From: Kribbella soli
Lineage (GTDB): Bacteria > Actinomycetota > Actinomycetes > Propionibacteriales > Kribbellaceae
Assembly (NCBI RefSeq): GCF_004331345.1
Contig: NZ_SJJZ01000001.1
Location: 1,922,001 to 1,986,000, forward strand
Direction: 5' to 3'
Length of the DNA stretch: 64,000 bases
The notes under the pieces are model-generated. The model worked only from the letters and a program-made list of their open reading frames with translations, ran no database searches and was not told the origin of the DNA. Both the position numbers and the translations under genes were made by a program. Positions 35,887 through 44,558 of the stretch are shown here, one piece after another (positions within the stretch are counted from its first letter, which is position 1; each line of letters opens with the position of its first letter).

Positions 35887-35937
35887 GAGCCGATGCTAGC
35901 GAAGCGCTCCCCGTCCGCTGTGAGGCTCGAGCGTTTG

Positions 35938-36030
35938 TCAGCCGTCCCAAGGCAGGCGGTGCATGAGTTCGTCGTACGTCGGTGTCATCCCTCGGGCTGC
36001 CATGATGCGCACCTTCTTCAGGTTCGCCAG
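35938..36030 (-). pseudogene. C-terminal gene fragment
   Basis: A short frame reads ANLKKVRIMAARGMTPTYDE and ends LMHRLPWDG before the stop at 35938-35940. Going upstream, the frame meets a stop inside the palindrome at 36050-36107, so no full gene exists. It looks like the tail of a gene cut by rearrangement. Origin not recognised. Confidence 0.3.
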
Positions 36031-36049
36031 TGACGATCGCGCAACTGTG

Positions 36050-36107
36050 GATAACCGCCGGGGACTGGGAACAGGCTATTGCGTGTTCCCAGTCTCCGGG
36101 GGTTATC
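36050..36107. repeat. 58-bp near-perfect palindrome
   Basis: 24-nt arms (36050-36073 and 36084-36107) match at 22 of 24 positions around a 10-nt loop. The outer end contains TGTGGATAA. It lies between two gene remnants in a 357-bp stretch (35887-36243) with no intact gene. Confidence 0.75.
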
Positions 36108-36243
36108 GCAAGTCAGCCGAGGAGCTTGGGCTGGTCGATCGCAGCAAGAGTTGGTTGACGGGGGCTGGGAGAGACGGCACGATGTGTCGCGGCGTGGCCT
36201 GCGCCTTACCTTCGTTGATCGTCCCCAGCGCGGTCCGCTGTGA

Positions 36244-36705
36244 AAGCAAAGGGACCTTGGTCTCAGGTCGCTGTCGCTGGTCCTACCGTCTCGGGTCGAC
36301 GGGTTCCGGTTCGGGTGCGCGATCTGTATCGAGATCAATTTTCCCGACCTGTTCTCGCAGTACCGCGAACTCGGTGTCGACTGCCTACTGCTGTCGGCCT
36401 ATCCCGTCGACGAGGTATTCGAGGCCAAGGCCCGCGCCCACGCCTCGATCAACACTTACTGGGTCGCCATGGCGTTGCCCTCGCAGACCGCGCACCTGAT
36501 GAACTCCGGTGTGATCGGTCCGGACGGTCGCTACCTCGCGCAGCTCGACGGCGGTGAGGGCGTTGTGTACGCCGACCTGAACCGGCCGGACTTCGCGATG
36601 TGGTTCGAGAAGGCCCGACCGTGGCGCGAACAGGCCATGGCCGGCGAGATCTACCGCAGCCGCGCAGTAGACGACCCACGAAGCACCGACCGCACCTGCC
36701 TGTAG
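36244..36705 (+). pseudogene. Remnant of a carbon-nitrogen (nitrilase-type) hydrolase
   Basis: The frame after the stop at 36241 reads RVDGFRFGCAICIEINFPDL, then LLLSAYPVDEVFEAKARAHA and NSGVIGPDGRYLAQLDGGEG, and ends at 36705. This is the C-terminal half of the nitrilase superfamily, including the catalytic Cys in CAICIEI. The N-terminal half with the catalytic Glu and Lys is absent in all frames upstream. There is no start codon or ribosome binding site in front, so it is almost certainly non-functional. Confidence 0.75.
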
Positions 36706-36745
36706 ACCTGGTCGTCGTCGAGTCGTGGTGATTGGCTCCGGCCCG

Positions 36746-36804
36746 GATCGCCGAGTCGTGGATCGAGGCTCGAATCTCCAGCCATATCCCACGACTCGGC
36801 GATC
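36746..36804. terminator. Hairpin between nitrilase remnant and EamA gene
   Basis: A perfect 16-bp stem, GATCGCCGAGTCGTGG (36746-36761) with its complement at 36789-36804, and a 27-nt loop lie between convergent units. A third copy of the CGAGTCGTGG core is at 36719-36728. Confidence 0.6.
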
Positions 36805-36814
36805 GAGGGGTGGC

Positions 36815-37651
36815 CTAGCCGGTGGTGATCAGGACTATGCCGGCGACTACTACGGCTGCGGCGGCGGCTCGTTTGGGGCCGAAGCGTTCGTGGAAGAAGA
36901 TGGCGCCGATGATGGCGCCGAAGATGATGCTGGTTTCGCGGAGGGCGGCGATTGCGGCCAGGGTGCCGCGGGTCTGGGCCCAGAGGACGAGTCCGTAGGC
37001 GGCCATCGAGACGACGCCGCCGGCCAGCCCGGAGAGGATCGCTGGGCGGGGCAGGTTGAACGCCTGGCGCCCGCGCCAAAACAGGACCGCCAGCGGGACC
37101 GCGAACCCTTGCAGCATGAACACCCAGCCCATGTACGTCGCCACCGGCATCTTGTGTACGGCGAGCCCGTCGACGACCGTGTACGACGCGATCATCAGCC
37201 CCGTCCCGATCGCGGCGAACAGCGCCGGTACCTGTCCGCGCCCCGGGCGGCCGATGAACACGAGCGCGATCAGGCCGGCCGATACGAGTAGTACGCCGGC
37301 CAACTCGAGTACGGCCATGGTCTGGTGCAGTACGACGATGGACACCACGGCCACGACCCATGGCGACGTACCGCGGGCCAACGGGTACATCTGGCTGAAC
37401 TGACCCAGCTGGTACGACGCCAGCAGCCCGCCGAGATACGCGAGATGCAGCAACGCGGACGCGATGATGTACCACCACGTCCCGGCCGGCGGCAGGCCCA
37501 TCACCAGCACCGCGACGAGCCCGATCACGCCCGCCGCAAGCTCGAACAACGCCAACCCGGCAACCCGATCCGGCGCCCCATGAGCCATCGCATTCCACGT
37601 GGCATGCAGCACCGCCGCCCCAAGCACCACCAAGATCACGACCACCCCCAC
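36815..37651 (-). CDS. EamA/DMT-family transporter
   Basis: 278 aa with ten predicted membrane helices in two EamA halves (start VVVILVVLGAAVLHATWNAM; second half ALFAAIGTGLMIASYTVVDG). The final helix pair ends FHERFGPKRAAAAAVVVAG, typical for the family. GTG start with AGAGGGT upstream. It probably exports a small metabolite; the substrate is unknown. Confidence 0.9.
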   Translation of the reverse strand: MGVVVILVVLGAAVLHATWNAMAHGAPDRVAGLALFELAAGVIGLVAVLVMGLPPAGTWWYIIASALLHLAYLGGLLASYQLGQFSQMYPLARGTSPWVVAVVSIVVLHQTMAVLELAGVLLVSAGLIALVFIGRPGRGQVPALFAAIGTGLMIASYTVVDGLAVHKMPVATYMGWVFMLQGFAVPLAVLFWRGRQAFNLPRPAILSGLAGGVVSMAAYGLVLWAQTRGTLAAIAALRETSIIFGAIIGAIFFHERFGPKRAAAAAVVVAGIVLITTG

Positions 37652-37687
37652 ACCCTCTCACCACCCGCGCAAGAGGACAGGCGAATT

Positions 37688-38644
37688 TCAGCGTGGGGCT
37701 GGCAGTAAGCCGAGTGCTTGGAGGCTCCGGGCGGTTTCGAGGATGGTCGTTTCGGGGGGTCGGGGGGACCAGTTGAGGAGTTTGCGGGCTCGGTCGTTGT
37801 GGATGACGGGGCGGGGGAGGTCGGGGCCTGGGGCCTCCTCGGTCGGGGTGTTGGCGCCTAGATTGCGGTGGAGGAGTTGGGCGATCTCGAGGAAGCTGGT
37901 TGTGGAGCCGTTGGCGACGGCGAGGAAGCGGTTGCCTGCGGCATCGGGTTCGGCCATCGCGCGGATGTGCAGGTCGGCGACGTCGCGGACGTCGACGACT
38001 CCGAAGCGGGCGCGTGGCGCGACCTGCATCGTGCCGTCGAGCATCATCTTGATCAGTTGGGTCGAGGAGCGCAGGTCGGTGGTGAGCGTCGGCCCGAAGA
38101 TCCCGGTCGGATTGACGACCACGAGTTCGGTGGCGGCGTCGCGCATCAGGTCCCAGGCGGCGCGCTCGGCGATCGCCTTCGAGCGTGGGTACGGCGCGAG
38201 CCCGGGCGTATCGGGATCGGTCCAGTCCTCCTCGGTGAACTCGGCCCCGGCCTTCGGCGTGTACCCGACCGCAGCAAACGACGACGTCAGTACGACGCGC
38301 CGCGCACCAGCGGCCTGTGCGGCACGCAGTACCCGCAGCGTTCCCTCACGCGCAGGCACGATCAGCTCGTCCGGATCATCCGGCTGTACGACGGGAATCG
38401 GCGAAGCGACATGGTGAATCTCAGGACAGCCATCCACCGCCGCGAGCCAGCCGTCGTCCGCCAACAGGTCGGCCTCGACGATTTCAAGACCCAAATCGTC
38501 CGCACCGCCACGGCGTACGGCGGCTCGCACGTCGCCGGAGCGTGAAGTCGAGCGCACCGTCGTACGGACCTCTTGTCCGTCGCGCAGGAGCCGCGAGATC
38601 AGGTGCGTCGCCAAGTATCCGGAACCGCCCGTGACCAGGATCAC
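37688..38644 (-). CDS. NAD(P)-dependent epimerase/reductase (extended SDR)
   Basis: 318 aa. The nucleotide-binding turn TGGSGYLATHLISRLL is at the N-terminus; the catalytic Y-x3-K appears as YPRSKAIAE near residue 158, and VVLTSSFAAVGY supplies the Ser. The pattern VHHVASP-like (IHHVASPIPVV) and NPTGIFGP resemble dihydroflavonol-4-reductase/cinnamoyl-CoA-reductase-like enzymes, which reduce aldehydes or ketones. It is co-translated with the MerR regulator through a 4-nt overlap and is therefore part of a small stress- or ligand-induced operon. Confidence 0.9.
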   Translation of the reverse strand: MILVTGGSGYLATHLISRLLRDGQEVRTTVRSTSRSGDVRAAVRRGGADDLGLEIVEADLLADDGWLAAVDGCPEIHHVASPIPVVQPDDPDELIVPAREGTLRVLRAAQAAGARRVVLTSSFAAVGYTPKAGAEFTEEDWTDPDTPGLAPYPRSKAIAERAAWDLMRDAATELVVVNPTGIFGPTLTTDLRSSTQLIKMMLDGTMQVAPRARFGVVDVRDVADLHIRAMAEPDAAGNRFLAVANGSTTSFLEIAQLLHRNLGANTPTEEAPGPDLPRPVIHNDRARKLLNWSPRPPETTILETARSLQALGLLPAPR

Positions 38645-39069
38645 CGGAGCTCACCGACCACTCCGACGAGCCGCTCGATCGCCGCGGCCTCGGCGGTGTC
38701 GTCGCCGCGGTCGCGGGCGTCCCACAGCGCGGCCTTCTCCCGCAGATACTCGAGCCGCACGCGTTGCGCGGCGATCTCCTCCTCGATCCGTACGGCGTGC
38801 CGCAGCAGCAGGTCACGCTGCTCGGCTGCCGCCTCCCGGCCGCGGGCGCGGTTGGCGAGGTATGTGCGCATGTCGTCGATGCTCACGCCGGCCGCCCGCA
38901 GACAAGCCAACGCTTCGAGCGTGTCGACGTCCGTACTGCGGTAGCGGCGATGCCCGCTGCTCGTATCGCGGTCGATCGGACCGACCAGTCCGACGTCCTC
39001 GTAGTACCGCAGCGTCGGCTCGCTCAACCCACTCCGCCGCGCCACCTCTTGAATGGTGAAGCTCGTCAT
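38641..39069 (-). CDS. MerR-family regulator
   Basis: 142 aa. ATG 39069 is chosen because the conserved domain starts MTSFTIQEVARRSGLSEPTL. The MerR DNA-binding domain is complete (TLRYYEDVGLVGPIDRD, then HRRYRSTDVDTLEALACLRAAG), followed by a coiled-coil dimerisation helix. There are no Cys residues in the C-terminal part, so it is not a metal or redox sensor of the classic type. It sits on a promoter with a 19-bp spacer and a central palindrome, the expected MerR arrangement. Confidence 0.93.
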   Translation of the reverse strand: MTSFTIQEVARRSGLSEPTLRYYEDVGLVGPIDRDTSSGHRRYRSTDVDTLEALACLRAAGVSIDDMRTYLANRARGREAAAEQRDLLLRHAVRIEEEIAAQRVRLEYLREKAALWDARDRGDDTAEAAAIERLVGVVGELR

Positions 39070-39076
39070 GCCCACC

Positions 39077-39107
39077 ACGCTCACACACTTCAAGCGCTTG
39101 AGGTCAA
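39077..39107 (-). promoter_or_regulatory. MerR-type promoter with 19-bp spacer and operator
   Basis: Minus-strand TTGACC (39107-39102), a 19-nt spacer and GAGCGT (39082-39077), then 7 nt to the ATG at 39069. The operator CTTCAAGCGCTTGAGG (39088-39103; 14 of 16 symmetric) occupies the spacer. This long spacer is the hallmark of promoters that MerR proteins activate by DNA distortion. Confidence 0.75.
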
Positions 39108-39168
39108 CGGTCGACTTTGCGGAACATTTCTGCCACCCAGCGCAACATTGTTTCCGCAAACCCCGCCA

Positions 39169-39198
39169 GCAGGCCCGGGTGGGTTCACCCGGGCCTGC
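39169..39198 (-). terminator. Terminator of the bkd operon
   Basis: A perfect 13-bp stem (GCAGGCCCGGGTG at 39169-39181 with CACCCGGGCCTGC at 39186-39198) and a 4-nt loop lie 8 nt beyond the bkdC stop. Confidence 0.85.
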
Positions 39199-39205
39199 GT
39201 GGGGG

Positions 39206-40549
39206 TCAGAACATCAGTGCGCGGGCTGGGTCTTCGAGGATGCCGGCTACGTCGGCGAGGAAGATGGAGCCCTTTTCGCCGTCGATCAGGCGGTGGTCGA
39301 AGGACAGCGCGAGCGTGGTGATCCAGCGCGGGACGATCTCGTCGTCCACCACCCACGGCTGCTTGCGGACCGCGCCGAAGGCGAGGATCGCGGCCTCGCC
39401 CGGGTTGATGATCGGCGTACCGGCGTCGACGCCGAACACGCCGACGTTGGTGATCGTGAACGAACCGCCGGCCTGGTCCGCCGGCTGCGTCTTGCCCTCG
39501 CGGGCGACCGCGACCAGGTCGTTCAGCGCCTTGCACAGGTCGGGCAAGGTGAGCGAGTCGGCGCCCTTGATGTTCGGGACGATCAGCCCACGCGGGGTGG
39601 CCGCGGCGATGCCGAGGTTGACCGCGCCCTTGTAGACGATCTCCTGCGCCTGCTCGTCCCAGGCCGCGTTGACGATCGGCGTACGCCGGGCCGCCAGCGT
39701 GACCGCCTTCGCGACGATCAGCAACGGCGAGACCCTCAGGTCCCGGAACGCCTTGTCCGACTTCAACCGCTCGACCAGCTCCATGGTGGCGCTGACGTCG
39801 ACGGTGATCCACTCGGTCACATGCGGCGCGGTGAACGCACTGGCAACCATCGCCTGCGCCATCACCTTCTGCACACCCTTGACCGGTACGCGGGTGTCTT
39901 CCCGTCCGCTGACAACCGGAGCAGGTTCGTACGCCGGAACGTCCGCAACTGCCGGCGCCTCGACGTGACCCTCGACGTCGGCCCGCGTGATCACTCCACC
40001 CGGTCCGGTCGCCGTCACCACAGCCAGATCAATCCCCAGATCCTTGGCGAGCTTGCGCACCGGCGGCTTGGCGAGCACATGCACAGACCCGTTGCCCCCG
40101 GCAACCGGCGCAACTACCGGCTCAGGAACCGGTGCGGATACAGGAGCCGACGGGACAAGAACCTCAGCCACCGGAGTGGACGGTTTGCGTTGGCGGCGTT
40201 TGGCTTCGGTGGTTTTGGGGCCGTAGCCGACCAGGACCGCGGTGCGGCCGCCGGTCTCCTCCGGCTCGGGGATCGTCGGAACCAGATCCTCCGGCGAAGC
40301 TTCCGCCGACTCGGTCTGCACCGAGATGATCGGCGTACCGACGGGGACCGTCTCGCCCTCCGGCACGAGCAACTCGGTGACCACGCCCGCGAAGGGGACC
40401 GGGAGCTCGACCAGCGACTTCGCGGTCTCGATCTCGACGACGGTGTCGTTGAGCTTGACCGTGTCGCCGGGCTTGACCTTCCAGCTGACGATCTCGGCCT
40501 CGACCAGTCCTTCACCGACGTCGGGGAGGCGGAACTGCTGGATGCCCAT
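39206..40549 (-). CDS. bkdC: Branched-chain 2-oxoacid dehydrogenase E2 (dihydrolipoyl acyltransferase)
   Basis: 447 aa. ATG 40549 shares one base with the bkdB stop (TGATG). Order: one lipoyl domain (about 1-78; lipoylation Lys in IETAKSLVELPVP), Pro/Ala/Glu linker, E3/E1-binding domain (VRKLAKDLGIDLAVVTATGP), and the catalytic acyltransferase domain ending SFDHRLIDGEKGSIFLADV with the active-site His and Asp. It transfers branched acyl groups from E1 to CoA. No E3 gene is adjacent; a shared dihydrolipoamide dehydrogenase is inferred. Confidence 0.95.
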   Translation of the reverse strand: MGIQQFRLPDVGEGLVEAEIVSWKVKPGDTVKLNDTVVEIETAKSLVELPVPFAGVVTELLVPEGETVPVGTPIISVQTESAEASPEDLVPTIPEPEETGGRTAVLVGYGPKTTEAKRRQRKPSTPVAEVLVPSAPVSAPVPEPVVAPVAGGNGSVHVLAKPPVRKLAKDLGIDLAVVTATGPGGVITRADVEGHVEAPAVADVPAYEPAPVVSGREDTRVPVKGVQKVMAQAMVASAFTAPHVTEWITVDVSATMELVERLKSDKAFRDLRVSPLLIVAKAVTLAARRTPIVNAAWDEQAQEIVYKGAVNLGIAAATPRGLIVPNIKGADSLTLPDLCKALNDLVAVAREGKTQPADQAGGSFTITNVGVFGVDAGTPIINPGEAAILAFGAVRKQPWVVDDEIVPRWITTLALSFDHRLIDGEKGSIFLADVAGILEDPARALMF

Positions 40550-41526
40550 CAGTACCCCATCACCCGGTCGACGCCGTCCAGCACCCGGTCGAGGTCCGGA
40601 AGGTAGTCGTCCTCCATCCGCGACGGCGGGTACGGAGTGTCGTACCCGGTGACCCGCAGTACGGGCGCCTCGAGGTGGTAGAAGCACTCCTCGGTCACCC
40701 GTGCCGCGATCTCCGACCCCGGTCCGAACGAGTACGGCGCCTCGTGCACCACGACCGCACGCCGCGTCTTCTTCACGGAGGCGAAGATCGTCGCCAGGTC
40801 GAAGGGCGCGATCGTTCGCAGGTCGATGACCTCCAGGTTGCGGCCGTCCTCGACCGCGGCCTCGGCCGCCTGCAGACAGGTCTTCACCATCGGGCCGTAG
40901 CAGAGCAGCGTCGCGTCGGTGCCCTCGCGGACCACCTTCGCCTTGTGCAGCGGCAGCGTGGGCGGCGTGGCCTCGTCCAGCTCGGCCTTCTCGTGGTACC
41001 GCCGCTTCGGCTCGAAGAACACGATCGGGTCGTCGGACTCGATCGCCTGCTGGATCATCCAGTACGCGTCGACCGGGTCGCCGCAGGAGATCACCTTGAG
41101 GCCCGGCACGTGCGCGAACAGCGTCTCCGGCGACTCCGAGTGGTGCTCGACCGCGCCGATGCCGCCGCCGTACGGGATCCGGATGACGATCGGCATCCTG
41201 ATCTTGCCCATCGAGCGGTAGTGCATCTTCGCGACCTGGCTGATGATCTGGTCGTACGCCGGGAACACGAAGCCGTCGAACTGGATCTCACAGACCGGCC
41301 GGTACCCGCGCAACGCGAGCCCGACCGCGGTGCCGATGATCCCGGACTCGGCGAGCGGGGTGTCGATCACCCGGTCCTCGCCGAAGTCCTTCTGCAGTCC
41401 TTCGGTGACCCGGAAGACCCCGCCGAGCTTGCCGATGTCCTCGCCCATCACGAGGACCTTCGGGTCCTTCTCCATCGCGGCCCGGAGTCCGGCGTTGATG
41501 GCCTTGCCGAGTGTGATCTTGGTCAT
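40549..41526 (-). CDS. bkdB: Branched-chain 2-oxoacid dehydrogenase E1 beta
   Basis: 325 aa transketolase-type beta subunit: VLVMGEDIGKLGGVFRVTEGL, PLAESGIIGTAVGLALRGYRPVCEIQFDGF, and RIPYGGGIGAVEHHSES. The C-terminal domain has GYDTPYPPSRMEDDYLPDLD. It pairs with the alpha subunit to form the ThDP-dependent E1 that decarboxylates the 2-oxoacids of Val, Leu and Ile. It follows bkdA after 3 nt and precedes bkdC. Confidence 0.95.
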   Translation of the reverse strand: MTKITLGKAINAGLRAAMEKDPKVLVMGEDIGKLGGVFRVTEGLQKDFGEDRVIDTPLAESGIIGTAVGLALRGYRPVCEIQFDGFVFPAYDQIISQVAKMHYRSMGKIRMPIVIRIPYGGGIGAVEHHSESPETLFAHVPGLKVISCGDPVDAYWMIQQAIESDDPIVFFEPKRRYHEKAELDEATPPTLPLHKAKVVREGTDATLLCYGPMVKTCLQAAEAAVEDGRNLEVIDLRTIAPFDLATIFASVKKTRRAVVVHEAPYSFGPGSEIAARVTEECFYHLEAPVLRVTGYDTPYPPSRMEDDYLPDLDRVLDGVDRVMGY

Positions 41527-41529
41527 CGC

Positions 41530-42693
41530 TCAGCCCTCGCCTTCGAACGAAGCGGCGTACGCGATGAACTGGTCCCGCTGCTCGGCCAGTTGCGGCGTCT
41601 CGTCGACGTACACGTTCTGGAAGAAGTCGGACAGCACCGGGTCCGGCAGCGCGAGGCATCCGGCCCGCAGCTCGGCTGCGATCTTGTCGCCTTCGGCCTC
41701 GACCTCGTCGAAGAAGTCGTGGTCGACGGCGGCGTGCCGGCTCAGGTAGGCGTGCACGCGCTCGATCGGGTCCTTGAGCTTCCAGTGCTCGAGGTCCTCG
41801 TTCAGCCGGTACTTCGTCGGGTCGTCGGACGTGGTGTGCGCGCCCATCCGGTACGTGTACGCCTCGATCAGCGTCGGGCCGCTGCCCTCGCGGGCCCGCT
41901 TCAGGGCCTGCTGGGTGACGGCGTACGTCGCGAGTACGTCGTTGCCGTCGACGCGGACGCCGGGGAAGCCGAAGCCGGCAGCGCGCTGGTACAGCGGGAT
42001 CCGGGTCTGCCGGTCGATCGGCTCCGAGATCGCCCACTGGTTGTTCTGGCAGAAGAACACCACCGGCGCGTTGAACACCGAGGCCCAGATGAACGCCTCG
42101 TTGACGTCACCCTGGCTGCTGGCGCCGTCACCGAAGTACGCGATCGTGGCCTCGCCGTTCTCGGCGTCGCCGATCGCGTGGTCGCGCTGCTGGCCCATCG
42201 CGTACCCGGTCGCGTGCAGCGTCTGCGCGCCGATCACGATCGTGTAGAGGTGGAAGTTGTTGTCCTTCGGGTCCCACGCGCCCTGGTCGACGCCGCGGAA
42301 CAGGCCGAGCAGGTTCAGCGGGTTGACGCCCTGACAGAACGCGACGCCGTGCTCGCGGTACGTCGGGAAGACCATGTCCTTCTTGTTCAGAGCCCGACCG
42401 GAGCCGATCTGCGCGGCCTCCTGGCCGAGCAGTGACGCCCACAGCCCGAGCTCACCCTGGCGCTGCAGGGCGGTCGCCTCGGTGTCGATCCGGCGAACCA
42501 GGACCATGTCCCGGTAGAAGCCCTTGATCGTCTCGTCGTCCAGGTCGAACCTGTAGTCCGGATGCTCGACGCGCTCGCCTTCGGGCGTCAGGAGCTGGAC
42601 GAACTCGACCTCCTCGGAGGCCTGGGGCGGACTGACCGGCGCCTCGTGGGGCGCGAACACTTCCGGGGCAGGGCCCGGCACCGACTCACTCAC
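41530..42693 (-). CDS. bkdA: Branched-chain 2-oxoacid dehydrogenase E1 alpha
   Basis: 387 aa. GTG 42693 is chosen because GAGGAG lies 5 nt upstream; GTG 42699 would overlap that site. The ThDP motif GDG...NN is visible as YFGDGASSQGDVNEAF and CQNNQWAI, with YRMGAHTTSDDPTKYR near the phosphorylation-loop region. It decarboxylates 2-oxo acids and feeds bkdB/bkdC. First gene of bkdABC; it diverges from the EamA gene at 43151. Confidence 0.95.
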   Translation of the reverse strand: MSESVPGPAPEVFAPHEAPVSPPQASEEVEFVQLLTPEGERVEHPDYRFDLDDETIKGFYRDMVLVRRIDTEATALQRQGELGLWASLLGQEAAQIGSGRALNKKDMVFPTYREHGVAFCQGVNPLNLLGLFRGVDQGAWDPKDNNFHLYTIVIGAQTLHATGYAMGQQRDHAIGDAENGEATIAYFGDGASSQGDVNEAFIWASVFNAPVVFFCQNNQWAISEPIDRQTRIPLYQRAAGFGFPGVRVDGNDVLATYAVTQQALKRAREGSGPTLIEAYTYRMGAHTTSDDPTKYRLNEDLEHWKLKDPIERVHAYLSRHAAVDHDFFDEVEAEGDKIAAELRAGCLALPDPVLSDFFQNVYVDETPQLAEQRDQFIAYAASFEGEG

Positions 42694-43150
42694 ATGCACT
42701 CCTCGGGTTCGAGCGCGGGATCGCCGCGACCGCAACGTTGCACGGGGCCGGCCCGGTGCGCCGGATGAGGCTTTCGCAGGCTGGTCCGCGTGATTCCAGG
42801 GGTTGATGCACTGCTGGCAGTGGACCTCCTCACTGGTCTCACTCCCATCTTGCCGGACACCGTACCGACGAGGTGCCTGATTCGCTAACTGTCTGGACTC
42901 CGGCGGGTACGGCGGTACCGAAATCGGTCCTGCGGTGAGACACCAGTCCAACCACTGGTCCTATCGGCACGCTCATATTACAGAGATCGGGCGCCTCGAC
43001 GGCAAGTGTCACAAATGGATCTCGACGTACCGCCGATTGGCTGGAATCCGTGGCTCGGTGGCCGGATACCGCCTTGCGCGGGAGTCGTCGCGAGCCATAG
43101 CGTAAGCATCGTTCCTGCAAAACACCCCTGACAGCCTCGAGGAGGTCCCG
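42694..43150. promoter_or_regulatory. 457-bp divergent control region of bkdABC and EamA gene
   Basis: No gene is visible. It holds a 10-bp palindrome GCAACGTTGC (42732-42741) 39 nt before the bkdA start, a CCAGT/ACTGG inverted repeat (42943-42958), and two close GGTACxG-type repeats near 42909-42920. GAGGAGGTCCCG just before 43151 is the ribosome binding site of the EamA gene. The regulator (Lrp/BkdR type is common for bkd) is not adjacent. Confidence 0.4.
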
Positions 43151-44089
43151 ATGGCCGCGTCTGCTCCCGCCAGAGTGGTCGATACCGGTTCCCGGACGGC
43201 CTCGGGCGCGATGATCTGGACCGCCCTCGCGGTCGTGTACGTCGTCTGGGGCTCGACGTACCTCGCGATCCGGGTCGTGGTGGAGGCGGAGATCCCGCCG
43301 ATGCTCGGGATGGCCACCCGCTTCCTCACCGCCGCCGCGCTGATGGCCGCCGGCCTGGCCGTCAAGTCGGGCTGGCAGCGGCTGCGGATCACCCGCCGCG
43401 AGGCGATCGGCGCGGCCACGGTCGGCATCCTGCTCCTTGCCTTCGGCAACGGCGCGGTGGCGATCGCGGAGCAGACGGTGCCGTCCGGACTGGCGGCGTT
43501 GCTGGTCGCCGCGATCCCGTTGTGGCTGATGCTGCTGCGGGTCGGCGGCGGTGAGCGGCCGCTGTCGATGACCTGGGTCGGCGTACTGATCGGGTTCGGC
43601 GGGGCGGCGCTGCTCGCGTTGTCAGGTGGCAACACGAGCGCGAAACCGCTCTCGGTGGCGATCCTCGTGGTCGGCACGATCTGCTGGGCGACTGGCTCGC
43701 GGTACGCGCCGCGGCTCGGCCTGCCGTGCGATCCCCTGGTGACGGCGCTCTACGAAATGGTCTTCGGCGGTACGGCGATGGTGTTGCTCGGCGTACTGCG
43801 GGGAGAGCCGGGGCGGCTGCACCTGGACCGGATCCACGGAAGCGGGTGGATCGCACTCGCGTATCTGGTGGTGTTCGGGTCGCTGCTCGCGTACACGGCG
43901 TACTCGTATCTGCTGGCGAACGCGCCGATCTCACTGGTGGGCACGTACGCGTACGTGAACCCGGCCGTCGCGGTGTTCCTCGGCTGGCTGATCCTGAGCG
44001 AGAGCCTGACCTGGCAGATCCTGCTCGGCGGCGCGGTGATCATCGTCGGCGTCGCGCTCGTCGTCACCTCCGAGCGCCGGCGCTCGTAG
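43151..44089 (+). CDS. EamA/DMT-family transporter
   Basis: 312 aa, ten predicted helices. It begins its first EamA repeat with MIWTALAVVYVVWGSTYLAIRVVVE, and the second half has VAILVVGTICWATGSRYAPRL. ANAPISLVGTYAYVNPAVAVFLGWL is a family hallmark before the last helices. The protein is probably an exporter of amino acids or related metabolites (YedA/RhaT-like); the substrate is not readable. It is a single gene with a strong ribosome binding site and a terminator. Confidence 0.92.
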   Translation: MAASAPARVVDTGSRTASGAMIWTALAVVYVVWGSTYLAIRVVVEAEIPPMLGMATRFLTAAALMAAGLAVKSGWQRLRITRREAIGAATVGILLLAFGNGAVAIAEQTVPSGLAALLVAAIPLWLMLLRVGGGERPLSMTWVGVLIGFGGAALLALSGGNTSAKPLSVAILVVGTICWATGSRYAPRLGLPCDPLVTALYEMVFGGTAMVLLGVLRGEPGRLHLDRIHGSGWIALAYLVVFGSLLAYTAYSYLLANAPISLVGTYAYVNPAVAVFLGWLILSESLTWQILLGGAVIIVGVALVVTSERRRS

Positions 44090-44107
44090 CGCCGGTACGA
44101 AAAGGAA

Positions 44108-44134
44108 AGACCCGGGCCCAAGGGACCCGGGTCT
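44108..44134 (+). terminator. Terminator of the EamA gene
   Basis: AGACCCGGG (44108-44116) pairs perfectly with CCCGGGTCT (44126-44134), 19 nt after the stop codon. Confidence 0.75.
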
Positions 44135-44558
44135 CCCACCGCTGCCGATGCGCGCGGCAGCGGGTCTGGCTGCCGGTCGCGCCGCGCCCCGAAAAACGCG
44201 GCACGAAACTTCGGCAATGGTTCCAACATATTCCGACGAATCGTGCTATTGCCAATTCGGCAGCCACCGAGCCCACCGAAACAATCTTCCGATTCAACGG
44301 GCTTCCGTCACCCGCGCTGACTCAACGACGTACCCGGAGCTCGGTTACGGGCGCTTCTGTATCAACTTCCACTCACTACCATTGCCGGCAAGTTGCCTGG
44401 TCAGCACAAGATTTGCTGCTCCGTCAGGGAACTCATCACCGGACTACTGTGCAGGCCTGTACCGCGAAAATAGTTGACGAAAAAGTTTGTAACCGCCTGT
44501 GCCAGGTGTCGTTAGCACTAAGACGAATCCGTCAAAACCCGAAAGGAAACCTGGCATA
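44135..44558 (+). other. Long A/T-richer leader of the secreted repeat protein
   Basis: 424 bp without a convincing gene and with clearly lower G+C than its surroundings (for example AAAATAGTTGACGAAAAAG at 44466-44484). TTGACG at 44472-44477 may be a -35. GAAAGGAAAC precedes the downstream ATG. A long leader or distant promoter with complex control is inferred. Confidence 0.45.
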
